Origin: Solobacterium sp.
Lineage (GTDB): Bacteria > Bacillota_I > Bacilli_A > Erysipelotrichales > Erysipelotrichaceae
Assembly: GCA_017539385.1 (NCBI GenBank)
Contig: JAFYHC010000051.1
Span: 1 to 39,251, forward strand
Direction of reading: 5' to 3'
DNA length: 39,251 bases
Part shown: piece after piece, positions 24,064-31,991 of the stretch
How positions within the stretch are numbered: the first letter of the stretch is position 1
Layout of the letters: each line of letters opens with the position of its first letter
Program-made: the position numbers and the translations under genes
The notes under the pieces: model-generated
Databases searched by the model: none
What the model was told of the DNA's origin: nothing
Seen by the model: the letters and a program-made list of their open reading frames with translations, nothing else

Positions 24064-25667
24064 TATACGCTTTCTTTTGATAATTCCCTTCTGACCAGAT
24101 CCAGTATCGTGCGGTCCGCCGGCAGCCAGTCGACGCTGTCGATCTGTTCTTCCAGCAGCCAGCGTGCTGCTTCATGTTCCACTAAGACCGGGGTGCCGTT
24201 TGTAATATGACACAGCCAGCATTCCATGCTGAGATGGAATGCAGGATATTCGTATTCAATGACGGTTAAGAGTTTTTGCGGCTCTACCGTCATCTGCAGC
24301 TCTTCTCTGATCTCACGCACTAATGCCTCTTCCCCTGTCTCGCCGTCTTCGATCTTTCCGCCTGGGAACTCCCAGCCGTCTTTGCCTTCGCCATAGCCAC
24401 GCTGTGTGGCAAGGACACATCCCTTCTGTATGATCACCGCTGCACTGACACGCAGTGTACGCCGCGGCTGCAGGGCTTCCTGCACCTGCTCATCGATGAC
24501 CGCGTTCGTGCGTGTGCATCCTTCCTGGATGCGTCTGCGCAGTGCTTCATTATTCTCATGCACATGCAGGACGTAAGCACGTGCTGCTTCTTCATAGGCA
24601 TTCTTTGCGCCTTCAGCGTCGCCATCCTCTTCGCGGTATTCGCCAAGCCGCACACAGGCATCCGCCTGTACCAATGGATTATGAATGCATTCCTGCAGAA
24701 GTCCTACGGCTTCTTCTTTCCGTGAATCATGCAATAGATCTGCCAGAGCAATGCGGCCATAGGCATGTCCGTTTTCGATGGCTTCCAGGAGATACCGTTT
24801 GGCTTTTTCCCCGTCTTTCTCGCCAAATAACTGCCCAAGATAGAGACATGCATCTTTTACCCCTGCTTCATACAGACGCTCATACAGATACAATGCTTCT
24901 TCGTGATCTTCTTCCAGAATGCCATGTCCGTCGAAGCAGGCATGTGCCTTGCATTCCATAGCCCATAGATCCCCTTCATCGATCAGTTCATCCAGCAGGC
25001 GTTCTGCAGCGCGTACCGAGCTGTCGGACAGATGCATGCGGCCAGACACATCCAATAAATGCAGGATCATATCTTTGCGGAACGAGCGGTGCAGACGCAT
25101 GGACTCTGGCGGATAGTGGCGGGAAGCGTAATAGTCCTGCCACAGTTCCTTGATCGCCGCAAGATCATCTTTTGCAGGATCCATCTCTGATAATGCCTTC
25201 TGCAGACACTGCCATAAAAAGGCCAGTGAGAATGTACCGGGTGATGGATCGGGACAGTATACATGTTTGTTGTGCAGGAATTCTTTCTTCCAGATGATCC
25301 ATTCACTGTGATCACTGCCGGGAAGTTTCTCCAGGAAGCGTTCTACATCCTGTTCTGCCAGTTCAAACGTTCCCCCGTCATCCGCAAACGGATAGCGGCC
25401 AAGACGCACCAATTGCCATGGACTCATTTCGAGACGGAAGAACGTACGCAGTACATCCGGCTCCGTGATTCTTTCCTGCAGCGAACGAATGCGGGAAGGA
25501 TCCACATAGTAGGTTCCCGCACTGCGGTCATCAAACAGCGGATGCTCGATCCGGCTGGCATTTTCTTCCAGCAGTCCGATCCTGCCTTCTTTGTCCGCAG
25601 GATCTTCCACAAACATCAGTTTCCCATCGCACAAAACCAGATCTCCGTAATTATATGTATGTTTCAT
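24060..25667 (-). CDS. Sel1/TPR-like repeat protein fused to a Nudix (MutT-like) hydrolase
   Basis: 535 residues from the ATG at 25667 (AAGGGGG before it). Residues 1-220 are an unassigned N-terminal region. Helical repeats at about 215-370 (ALYLYERLYEAGVKDACLYL, AKRYLLEAIENGHAYGRIA) look like Sel1-type. From about 406 a Nudix domain follows, beginning RVSAAVIIQKGCVLATQRGY; the Nudix box runs from GGKIEDGE to REIREELQ (437-459) with all key Glu and Gly residues. WEFPGG and the FHLSMECWLCHI strand are like MutT/CTP pyrophosphohydrolases. Substrate probably oxidised or other NTP. Sel1 parts usually mediate protein contacts, so this hydrolase may be tethered to a complex. Confidence 0.85.
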   Translation of the reverse strand: MKHTYNYGDLVLCDGKLMFVEDPADKEGRIGLLEENASRIEHPLFDDRSAGTYYVDPSRIRSLQERITEPDVLRTFFRLEMSPWQLVRLGRYPFADDGGTFELAEQDVERFLEKLPGSDHSEWIIWKKEFLHNKHVYCPDPSPGTFSLAFLWQCLQKALSEMDPAKDDLAAIKELWQDYYASRHYPPESMRLHRSFRKDMILHLLDVSGRMHLSDSSVRAAERLLDELIDEGDLWAMECKAHACFDGHGILEEDHEEALYLYERLYEAGVKDACLYLGQLFGEKDGEKAKRYLLEAIENGHAYGRIALADLLHDSRKEEAVGLLQECIHNPLVQADACVRLGEYREEDGDAEGAKNAYEEAARAYVLHVHENNEALRRRIQEGCTRTNAVIDEQVQEALQPRRTLRVSAAVIIQKGCVLATQRGYGEGKDGWEFPGGKIEDGETGEEALVREIREELQMTVEPQKLLTVIEYEYPAFHLSMECWLCHITNGTPVLVEHEAARWLLEEQIDSVDWLPADRTILDLVRRELSKESVY

Positions 25668-25686
25668 GCGTGCCCCCTTTTTCCAA

Positions 25687-25692
25687 ATTATA
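25687..25692 (-). promoter_or_regulatory. -10 box of the Sel1-Nudix gene
   Basis: Minus strand TATAAT, 19 bases before the ATG at 25667. The -35 candidate is weak. Confidence 0.4.
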
Positions 25693-25723
25693 CCTGAAAA
25701 CAGCGTGTTTTTCCGCTTTCTTA

Positions 25724-25747
25724 CAAAAACAGGATGCATATGCATCC
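25724..25747 (-). terminator. Terminator of the rpiB operon
   Basis: GGATGCAT/ATGCATCC palindrome followed on minus by TGTTTTTG, 12 bases after the rpiB stop. Confidence 0.75.
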
Positions 25748-25759
25748 CGTCTGTATCGT

Positions 25760-26221
25760 TTATTCTGCTGCTTTTAAAGAACCGGTCTCTTCGATCTCAC
25801 TGATCATGGCAACGCGCTCTGCATGACGGCCGCCTTCGTATTCCGCATTCAGCCATTCATCCACGATCATCTTGGCCAGTTCAACACCGATGACACGTGC
25901 GCCAAATGCAATGATATTGCTGTTGTTGTGCATCTTGGACAGCTTTGCTGTATAGGGTTCCGAGCACACACAGGCACGTACGCCTTTGACTTTGTTTGCC
26001 GCAAGAGAGATGCCGACACCTGTACCGCAGATCAGTACGCCGCCGTCTACTTCCCCAGAGGCAACCAGCTTTGCGGCCTTGTATCCGGCAACAGGATAAT
26101 GGAAGCGGTCTGTCGTATCCGTACCGACGTTGATTACTTCGTGTCCCTTGCTTTCCAGGTATGCCTTGATCTCATTTTTCATTTCTACTGCTGTATGGTC
26201 GTTTCCAATAACCAGTTTCAT
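25760..26221 (-). CDS. rpiB: Ribose-5-phosphate isomerase B
   Basis: 153 residues, full length. NDHTAVEMK (7-15), catalytic base Cys65 in ICGTGVGIS, and His98 in HNNSNIIAFGAR are the known active-site residues. The enzyme interconverts ribose 5-phosphate and ribulose 5-phosphate, feeding transketolase. AAAGGAGG precedes the start. It is 18 bases downstream of the Gfo/Idh fusion gene and cotranscribed with it; that suggests the dehydrogenase works on a sugar or sugar-acid. RpiB relatives in such operons sometimes act on other phosphopentoses or allose 6-phosphate. Confidence 0.93.
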   Translation of the reverse strand: MKLVIGNDHTAVEMKNEIKAYLESKGHEVINVGTDTTDRFHYPVAGYKAAKLVASGEVDGGVLICGTGVGISLAANKVKGVRACVCSEPYTAKLSKMHNNSNIIAFGARVIGVELAKMIVDEWLNAEYEGGRHAERVAMISEIEETGSLKAAE

Positions 26222-26239
26222 CGTATCCTCCTTTTTGGC

Positions 26240-27679
26240 TCAGCCAATTGCCTTGATGAAATGTGTATATGCTTTCTTCTGCTGCTTCGCTAATGCACGC
26301 ACGATCAGTTCATGGTCTTTGCCTTCGTGCAGACCGGACACCTGGATCACTGCCAGGATGCCTTCTTTCCCATAGAGCGGGAATGCACCGCCGCTGACGA
26401 CATGCACGCCGTCTTTCTTCCAGTCTTCATAGGATCCGTCCATGCGGTTTTTCACATACACCCATGCACTGGAATGTCCGGTGTCTCTGACACAGGCTTT
26501 CTTTCCATCCGCATAGCGCAGGTTTGCGTCTTTCTTATCATCCGATACATACTGGAACACAGCTACATCATCCGCACACCGGTCAATGCGCACCGCAACA
26601 CCGCGGTCATAGTCTTTTAACAGCGATACGATCGTATTGCCAAGTGCCAGTGCATCCTGCGATGTAAACTGTTCCACGGCAAATTCCTTTTCCTGTGCTT
26701 CCAGGACCTGACAGTCTGCTTCATCATAGCAGGTAAACTGACTGGCAATGGTATCCAGTATTTCCGCTTCCCGGATCATGGACGCATAGGTCATGATATC
26801 ACTTTCCGTTTTTCCCTGCTGTACAAGCGAAGCAAAGTGTGCGATCTCGGAATAGAAATCATCATGTTCATAGGGGAATTCATATTCCGTTTCCCCTTCG
26901 TCTGTACAGATGACAAAGCGGGTGGGACGGTGGAAGTCATGAACGGTGACAATGCCCTTTGTGCCTTTTATAACTGCATCTTTGGGCAGTGCTCTGTCAA
27001 AGCCGCTTTCAATGCGTGCCGTACCGTTATCAAATTTCAGATATGCCTCACTGTAGAGATCGAAGCCATAATAATTGGCATAGGTCATGCAGGGAACCGG
27101 TGTTCCCTTCAGCCAGTCTTCCACGATACCGGCGCAGTAAATGCCGCCGTCCAGCAATGCACCGCTGCCCTTTCCTGCCTGGGTATGATAGGTCATTCCA
27201 AATGCTTCCTTGGGGAACGGAAAGCACATGGAAGCAGATACATCCTCAATGTCCCCGATCACGCCTTCTTCCAGCATTTCTTTCAGTTTCCGATATGCCG
27301 GTACAAAGCGCAGCTTCATCGCTTCCATGAACAATGTATTGTGCTGTTTCGCGCATTCTGCAATTTCACGCATCTCTTCCGCATTCAGGGATGCCGGCTT
27401 TTCACACAGCACCGGAATGCCTTTTTCCAGTGCCTTCAGTGCCCATTCTTTGTGCAAAGCATGCGGCAATGCAAGATAGATCACATCCAGATCCGGATCA
27501 TCCAGCATGTTTTCATGACCGACATAGATCTTTTCACACGGATGCTTTTCGGCAAAGGCTTCCAGCTTTTCCATGTTGCGTCCGCTGATCGCATATAGCA
27601 TGCTGTCAGGCACATGTTTCAGACTGTCCGCAAAACGTCCGGCGATCTTTCCGGCTCCGAGAATTCCCCAACGCAGCAT
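26240..27679 (-). CDS. Gfo/Idh/MocA oxidoreductase fused to a UPF0303/DUF336-like domain
   Basis: 479 residues, about 150 longer than a standard Gfo/Idh/MocA enzyme. Residues 1-120 are the Rossmann domain (GILGAGKIAGRF, EKPASLN with Lys94), followed by the alpha/beta domain to about 325. From about 338, FTSQDALALGN through RDTGHSSAWVYVK and VVSGGAFPLYG to the end, a UPF0303 (heme-degrading/GlcG-like DUF336) domain is visible. GAGGAG before the start. Member enzymes use NAD(P) to oxidise sugars, inositols or dihydrodiols; UPF0303 has no settled function. The cotranscribed rpiB suggests a sugar role. Fusion could reflect a shared substrate; the frame is continuous without repeats at the join. 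Confidence 0.85.
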   Translation of the reverse strand: MLRWGILGAGKIAGRFADSLKHVPDSMLYAISGRNMEKLEAFAEKHPCEKIYVGHENMLDDPDLDVIYLALPHALHKEWALKALEKGIPVLCEKPASLNAEEMREIAECAKQHNTLFMEAMKLRFVPAYRKLKEMLEEGVIGDIEDVSASMCFPFPKEAFGMTYHTQAGKGSGALLDGGIYCAGIVEDWLKGTPVPCMTYANYYGFDLYSEAYLKFDNGTARIESGFDRALPKDAVIKGTKGIVTVHDFHRPTRFVICTDEGETEYEFPYEHDDFYSEIAHFASLVQQGKTESDIMTYASMIREAEILDTIASQFTCYDEADCQVLEAQEKEFAVEQFTSQDALALGNTIVSLLKDYDRGVAVRIDRCADDVAVFQYVSDDKKDANLRYADGKKACVRDTGHSSAWVYVKNRMDGSYEDWKKDGVHVVSGGAFPLYGKEGILAVIQVSGLHEGKDHELIVRALAKQQKKAYTHFIKAIG

Positions 27680-27703
27680 AATTCACATCTCCTCTTCGTC
27701 CGT

Positions 27704-27732
27704 ATTATACGAAAAAACAGGCAGTCTTTCGA
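27704..27732 (-). promoter_or_regulatory. Promoter of the Gfo/Idh-rpiB operon
   Basis: Minus strand TCGAAA (27732-27727), 17-base spacer, TATAAT (27709-27704). It overlaps the preceding terminator's hairpin. Confidence 0.5.
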
Positions 27733-27739
27733 CCTCCTG
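27712..27739 (-). terminator. Terminator of the SHOCT-TIR operon
   Basis: Minus strand CAGGAGGTC-GAAA-GACTGCCTG (one mismatch, one wobble) then TTTTTT, 1 base after the TIR gene stop. Confidence 0.8.
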
Positions 27740-27740
27740 C

Positions 27741-30125
27741 TCATTGTTTGTTCAGTTTTTGATCCATCTCTTCCGAAACGGATAATACTCTCTGTACGAA
27801 TTTCTGCAGTTCTGCATCGATTGGCCGGTGCATTGCAAAGCCGCGCTCAAAGCGGGAAAGATAGTGCTGGAAGAAATCCGACAGTTCGACATCTTCGATC
27901 TGCAGCGGCAGGATCTCCAGACCGTCTCGGCTCATTTTCTGGGCATTGAATACTTCGCATTCCACTTCTGAAGAAGCATTGGATCCTGAGGAGATCAATA
28001 CGATGAAAATCTTTGTCTGTTTCAGTGCTTTCATGATCTGTTCAGGATAGGAACCATAGCGAATATCCCGCTCATAATACCATGCTTTCTCCCCGTTTTC
28101 TTCAAGCATGCGCGCCAGTTTTACGGCAGCTGCACTGTCACGGTGGTTGTAGCTGATGAAGATAAGGGTGCGCCGGTAACTGCCCGGTGCGAGCTTTTCA
28201 CCGATCACTTCGCCATACTTTATCAGCATTTCTTCTTCGCTGATCTCCCCTTCATTCAGTGCTTCGCGGTCCAGAACCATCTCTTTGAGAGACTTCCGGG
28301 ACAATGTCATCTCTTCGTATTCTTCCTCCGTGAGCCAGTCATCATCTTTAATGCAAAGTTCATTTCTAGTCAATTCAATGATGCGGTCAAGCATGGATCC
28401 GACACCGCGTTCCCGGTCAATAATACCGCTTTCCCCGTTTTCGCTCTTTGTGCATAACGGAATGGCATATGCCAGCACAAATGCATCTGCCATTGCCTGA
28501 AAGATATCCCCTGATAACGGCAATGGGAAGTATGCAAGAGAAAACAGAGAAAACTGCGATGCAAACAGCAGAATCCGTGCACCATACAAAGCCGCCAGTG
28601 CCAGCATCAGATTGCGTCCATAGCTGTTGGCTGCCCTGGCAGCTCCTTTGTACAAAGCCCACACCAACACAATACTGCTCATGAATATGATGATGCCCGG
28701 GATCCAGCCTGCTTTCAGCAGGAATGCCATAGGCAACTCCCGGAGTGATCCCATGGAATAGAAATCCACCGCCGGCATATCATACATGGTATAGGAAGAT
28801 GTTCCAAGCATTTGCACCTGCTTTAATGTCTCCATATACTCTGCAGTCCACGGCCTTTCAATTCCCGGTGCGATCAGCTTTGACCAGAGCGGAGACGTAA
28901 ACAGCAGTCCCACCACAGCGATGATATACAGCAATACGGGCTTGCGCAGTCCCCTTTCAAACCGGTTTTCATCGGCCAGCAGTCCGGCATACAGCAGTGC
29001 TGCAATTGGCACACCCAGTATCCAGTTTATCGAATGAAACATTAACGCAAATACGAGCGGAATTACCGCAAGGACAAGAAACGGCTGTCCCAGATGACGG
29101 AATTTGTAACTGGTATATTTACTGACCGTATAGGCTCCGCCCATATAGAGCAATGTGATCAATGCCTGCGGGCCGGCTTCCAGATCCCCGATCCGCAGGA
29201 ATTGCCTTGTGCCGGTATGTGATGCGGCGATACTGGCCAGTCCCAGTGAAATCACTGCATACACCGGCATAGCAAGACGCAATTGCAGTTTGATGGGAAC
29301 AAGTTTTCCCAATAATGCGCCGATACATGCACAAAGCAGTATCGATGCGCAATATAGCGGGATCACGGCTGTTCCAAAGCGCAGAACGGCAGTGGCAGCG
29401 GCACCGGTGATAAGAACCAGTGCACATACCAGAATCACTGCCAGTACACCGCGTGAAATGCCATGGTGCTCTGCACGCAGCGCATTTGGAGACAGATGCC
29501 ACAGTTCCCCGTTTTTCTGTCTTTGTATATCTCCCGGCAGGATCGCTTCGATCTCTCCGGAATATACATTGCGTATGATCGTTTCTTCCCGGTATGCGGG
29601 GTCTTCCTTCCAGCGGGAAAGATACAGATTATCCCCTTCCCGCAGATAGAACGATTCCCTGGGTTCAATTTCAATCCTGCGCTTCTCAGGCCATACGATC
29701 TGCAGCAGCTCCTCTTTCTGACGCACCAGTGTCAGCGGCGAAGCAAACAGACGCAGATTATAGCAGTCTTCGATTTCTCTTTGTTCGATTTCTGCAATCG
29801 TGTCAGCATACTTTTTTCCCGGTTTCCATTTCAGGATCTTAACAGCATGTTCTTCAAAATTTACACACGGGATATAGATGCACCGTTTATACCACAGCGG
29901 TTCTCCCAGTGCTTCATGTTCTTTTTTTCCGATCGGGGCAAATACTTCACCATCCGATGCACGCACAAAAAGCAGACGGCTGCCCATAAAGGGCGGATGG
30001 TCTTTTTCCATCTGCTCGGCATCATAAAGATCCCCGTTCGGTTCATTCGCTGACCAGTACCATCTGCCAAAACTGTCCCGTACTTCGCTGTATGCGGTAT
30101 TTCCCTGCAATGCTATCGTCTTCAT
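27741..30125 (-). CDS. Large membrane protein with C-terminal TIR domain
   Basis: 794 residues. A soluble N-terminal part (1-220, rich in Trp/Tyr: FGRWYWSANEPNGD) has no recognised family. About ten hydrophobic helices follow from 222 to about 560; the order of loops, ending PLPLSGDIFQAMADAFVL, loosely recalls FtsW/RodA (SEDS) proteins, where PFISYGGSS is expected. A charged linker (565-650) leads to a TIR domain (653-780) starting TLIFISYNHRDSAAAVKLAR, with IFIVLISSGSNASSEVECEV; a Glu in 720-724 fits the NADase catalytic Glu position. TIR domains cleave NAD+ or make signalling nucleotides in anti-phage defence. Cotranscribed with a SHOCT gene 2 bases upstream and beside a CRISPR array. Confidence 0.8.
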   Translation of the reverse strand: MKTIALQGNTAYSEVRDSFGRWYWSANEPNGDLYDAEQMEKDHPPFMGSRLLFVRASDGEVFAPIGKKEHEALGEPLWYKRCIYIPCVNFEEHAVKILKWKPGKKYADTIAEIEQREIEDCYNLRLFASPLTLVRQKEELLQIVWPEKRRIEIEPRESFYLREGDNLYLSRWKEDPAYREETIIRNVYSGEIEAILPGDIQRQKNGELWHLSPNALRAEHHGISRGVLAVILVCALVLITGAAATAVLRFGTAVIPLYCASILLCACIGALLGKLVPIKLQLRLAMPVYAVISLGLASIAASHTGTRQFLRIGDLEAGPQALITLLYMGGAYTVSKYTSYKFRHLGQPFLVLAVIPLVFALMFHSINWILGVPIAALLYAGLLADENRFERGLRKPVLLYIIAVVGLLFTSPLWSKLIAPGIERPWTAEYMETLKQVQMLGTSSYTMYDMPAVDFYSMGSLRELPMAFLLKAGWIPGIIIFMSSIVLVWALYKGAARAANSYGRNLMLALAALYGARILLFASQFSLFSLAYFPLPLSGDIFQAMADAFVLAYAIPLCTKSENGESGIIDRERGVGSMLDRIIELTRNELCIKDDDWLTEEEYEEMTLSRKSLKEMVLDREALNEGEISEEEMLIKYGEVIGEKLAPGSYRRTLIFISYNHRDSAAAVKLARMLEENGEKAWYYERDIRYGSYPEQIMKALKQTKIFIVLISSGSNASSEVECEVFNAQKMSRDGLEILPLQIEDVELSDFFQHYLSRFERGFAMHRPIDAELQKFVQRVLSVSEEMDQKLNKQ

Positions 30126-30127
30126 AT

Positions 30128-30880
30128 TTACTGCAGCAGTTTCTTCTTCAGCATGTCATATTCATCTTCCGAGATCGCCCCTTCATCCAGCAATTGCTTC
30201 AATTCCCGGATCCGTGCGATCAGGTCTTCTTTCTGACGTTCTTCCTGTACCGGCTTAACATTTACAGTTTCCCGTTCCACCACCGGCATATCGATGACTT
30301 CTGCACCGTATGGCAGTTCTTTTGCCGATGTACTTCCGATATACAATGGCTCACTGTCATCCAGATTCAATGTGATATTGTTGCGGATCCTGGCATCGAT
30401 CGAAGCCGTACATGGGAATGTAATATAGATGCTTTCATCGGTATATACATCCCGCAAGCGCATCTCTGCCATCACCGGTATTTCCTGCGTCTCAATATGG
30501 GAGCGTACATTGCCCCGTGTATCCGATACTTCTTTCCGCCCGGTACCTACCGCTGCACCGATCACCGTGCCAACGCCTGGCATCAGGATCGTACCGATAA
30601 TCGCTCCGGCAAGACGTCCTTTCCGCTTTCCCCGTGTCTGTGTATTGGATACCTGATCCTGTACAAGCACATCCTGAAAACGCGGTCCGTCCCAGTTATA
30701 TCCCAGCACTTCATATTCCCGGCTGTGTCTTTGATCAAACCAGACGACGCCCGGTATGCCTTCGCTGTAATACAGACGCAGTTCTCCGTATCTCCGGTCT
30801 GTAACAAGATCTTCCCGTCCGTTCACATGTTCCAGCTCTATGGAATGTGTCGGATCATCAAAACTACTAAAGAATGACAT
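30128..30880 (-). CDS. SHOCT-domain protein with glycine-zipper segment
   Basis: 250 residues. N-terminal region (1-80) unassigned; residues 88-114 (GRLAGAIIGTILMPGVGTVIGAAVG) form a glycine-zipper-type hydrophobic stretch; a beta-rich region follows (about 130-200); the C-terminal residues 219-249 are a SHOCT domain (DLIARIRELKQLLDEG then EDEYDMLKKKLL). SHOCT is a short oligomerisation tail. No signal peptide. The following TIR gene starts 2 bases after its stop (TAAATATG), so the two are probably partners. AAGGAGG precedes its start. Confidence 0.75.
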   Translation of the reverse strand: MSFFSSFDDPTHSIELEHVNGREDLVTDRRYGELRLYYSEGIPGVVWFDQRHSREYEVLGYNWDGPRFQDVLVQDQVSNTQTRGKRKGRLAGAIIGTILMPGVGTVIGAAVGTGRKEVSDTRGNVRSHIETQEIPVMAEMRLRDVYTDESIYITFPCTASIDARIRNNITLNLDDSEPLYIGSTSAKELPYGAEVIDMPVVERETVNVKPVQEERQKEDLIARIRELKQLLDEGAISEDEYDMLKKKLLQ

Positions 30881-30906
30881 ACCGTCCTCCTTTCCGTTCT
30901 TCCCCC

Positions 30907-30912
30907 ATTATA
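30907..30912 (-). promoter_or_regulatory. -10 box of the SHOCT-TIR operon
   Basis: Minus strand CCGTATAATGG context, about 27 bases before the ATG at 30880. The -35 is weak; a hairpin with TTTT lies just upstream. Confidence 0.5.
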
Positions 30913-30916
30913 CGGC

Positions 30917-30945
30917 AAAACATCCCGATTTCCTGAACCGGGATG
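30917..30945 (-). terminator. Hairpin between the CRISPR array end and the SHOCT-TIR promoter
   Basis: Minus strand CATCCCG - 11 bases - CGGGATG followed by TTTTG. It would weakly terminate array transcription coming from the right. The T-run is short (4), so read-through is likely. Confidence 0.55.
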
Positions 30946-30970
30946 TAAATGTCGTCTGTTCCATACAGAA

Positions 30971-31690
30971 CATTGAACTCCTTCTAGGTAAATGTGAATG
31001 TGATAGTCATGCTTCGCTTGACGGTGCTACTAAAGAGTTTCAATTCCTTATAGGTAAATGTGAACTCGGAAAGCCGTTTATCGGCTCATCATTTTTGCAG
31101 TGATTATGCTGTTTCAATTCCTTATAGGTAAATGTGAACAAGTTCCGTTTTGTTCAGAAACAGGATCTTAGCAACCCCCAGACGTTTCAATTCCTTATAG
31201 GTAAATGTGAACGCTGCATTATCAGAGAGTCGAAGGTGTAAACCGGTTTCAATTCCTTATAGGTAAATGTGAATACGACTGCAAAGAGGGACGCGAACTG
31301 GCGCCTGTGCCGATGTTCGTTTCAATTCCTTATAGGTAAATGTGAACGGATTATTCAATCGATCCCACGACTCTTCCGTTGCCGACGTTTCAATTCCTTA
31401 TAGGTAAATGTGAACCGAGTGCGACAGATACCCTGGACTCAGAGAAAGATACAGGTTTCAATTCCTTATAGGTAAATGTGAACAAGGTGGTAAGAAGCCT
31501 GATCCGGACGGCGACGGCAGCAAGTTTCAATTCCTTATAGGTAAATGTGAACAGGCATAATTGCACTGATAAAGCAGTTTAGATCTACGACGTTTCAATT
31601 CCTTATAGGTAAATGTGAACTATACTAAGACTCAAATCATTGAACTCGCAAAACTTGCCGCGTTTCAATTCCTTATAGGTAAATATGAAC
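30971..31690 (-). CRISPR. CRISPR array, 11 repeats of 29 bases, no cas genes nearby
   Basis: Plus-strand consensus begins GTTTCAATTCC, middle TTATAGG, end TAAATGTGAAC. Repeats start at 30971 (degenerate, 6 mismatches), 31037, 31111, 31184, 31246 (last base T), 31319, 31387, 31455, 31524, 31592 and 31662 (one mismatch, TATGAAC). Spacers are 37, 45, 44, 33, 44, 39, 39, 40, 39 and 41 bases. On the minus strand the repeat ends GGAATTGAAAC, the usual 8-base crRNA handle of type I-B/III systems, so it is transcribed leftward; the AT-rich leader is on the right and the degenerate repeat is at the distal end, as expected. Type is inferred from the repeat only. Confidence 0.97.
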
Positions 31691-31930
31691 TAAGGTAAAA
31701 TGCTTACCTTTGTACATAATATACCATAGAGAGTTAAGAAATATCATAAAAACAGATGAAAAAGTCTCCCAATCTCGGTGAAGTGAAACAATTTACAATT
31801 GATAATAAATACTATAAACAAGCACTTTTTTGACTGCTGTGCAAAATAACGTACATTGCTTTAAGAGACCGGGAGAAAAAACGAGGTGAAATTGGCAGGA
31901 ATACAGCATAAAAATCTCCCGATCTCCCCT
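31691..31930 (-). promoter_or_regulatory. AT-rich CRISPR leader with hairpin and repeated TCTCCC-N2-TCTC boxes
   Basis: No gene lies between the array and the MFS stop (368 bases). It is AT-rich next to the array. AAGGTAA-AATGC-TTACCTT (31692-31710) is a hairpin touching the first repeat. TCTCCCAATCTC (31765-31776), its inverted form GAGACCGGGAGA (31865-31876) and TCTCCCGATCTC (31915-31926) are three copies of one box. Direction is inferred from the repeat end. Confidence 0.65.
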
Positions 31931-31965
31931 TTTTCGCATTTCTGCATCATTGCTTCTAAATGTAA

Positions 31966-31991
31966 GCATCTTTCACTTGTGAGGAAGATGC
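31966..31991. other. Strong hairpin upstream of the leader, no T-run
   Basis: GCATCTT + TCAC, loop TT, GTGA + GG + AAGATGC. TGCATCATTG also occurs twice around it (31943-31952 and 31989-31998). Function unknown; could be an operator or an RNA element. Confidence 0.4.

Noticed and set aside
26837-27598. 253-codon plus-strand frame over the Gfo/Idh gene
   Set aside because: Same reason; Cys/His/Phe-rich shadow.
30092-30877. 261-codon plus-strand frame over the SHOCT gene
   Set aside because: Opposite strand of a gene with clear domain content and operon spacing.
30840-31103. 87-codon frame running into the CRISPR array
   Set aside because: It is made of repeat and spacer sequence, as arrays often give short open frames.
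31000-31661. Self-targeting spacers against this window
   Set aside because: By eye none of the spacers recurs outside the array in these 39 kb; only a computed search could settle short or imperfect matches.
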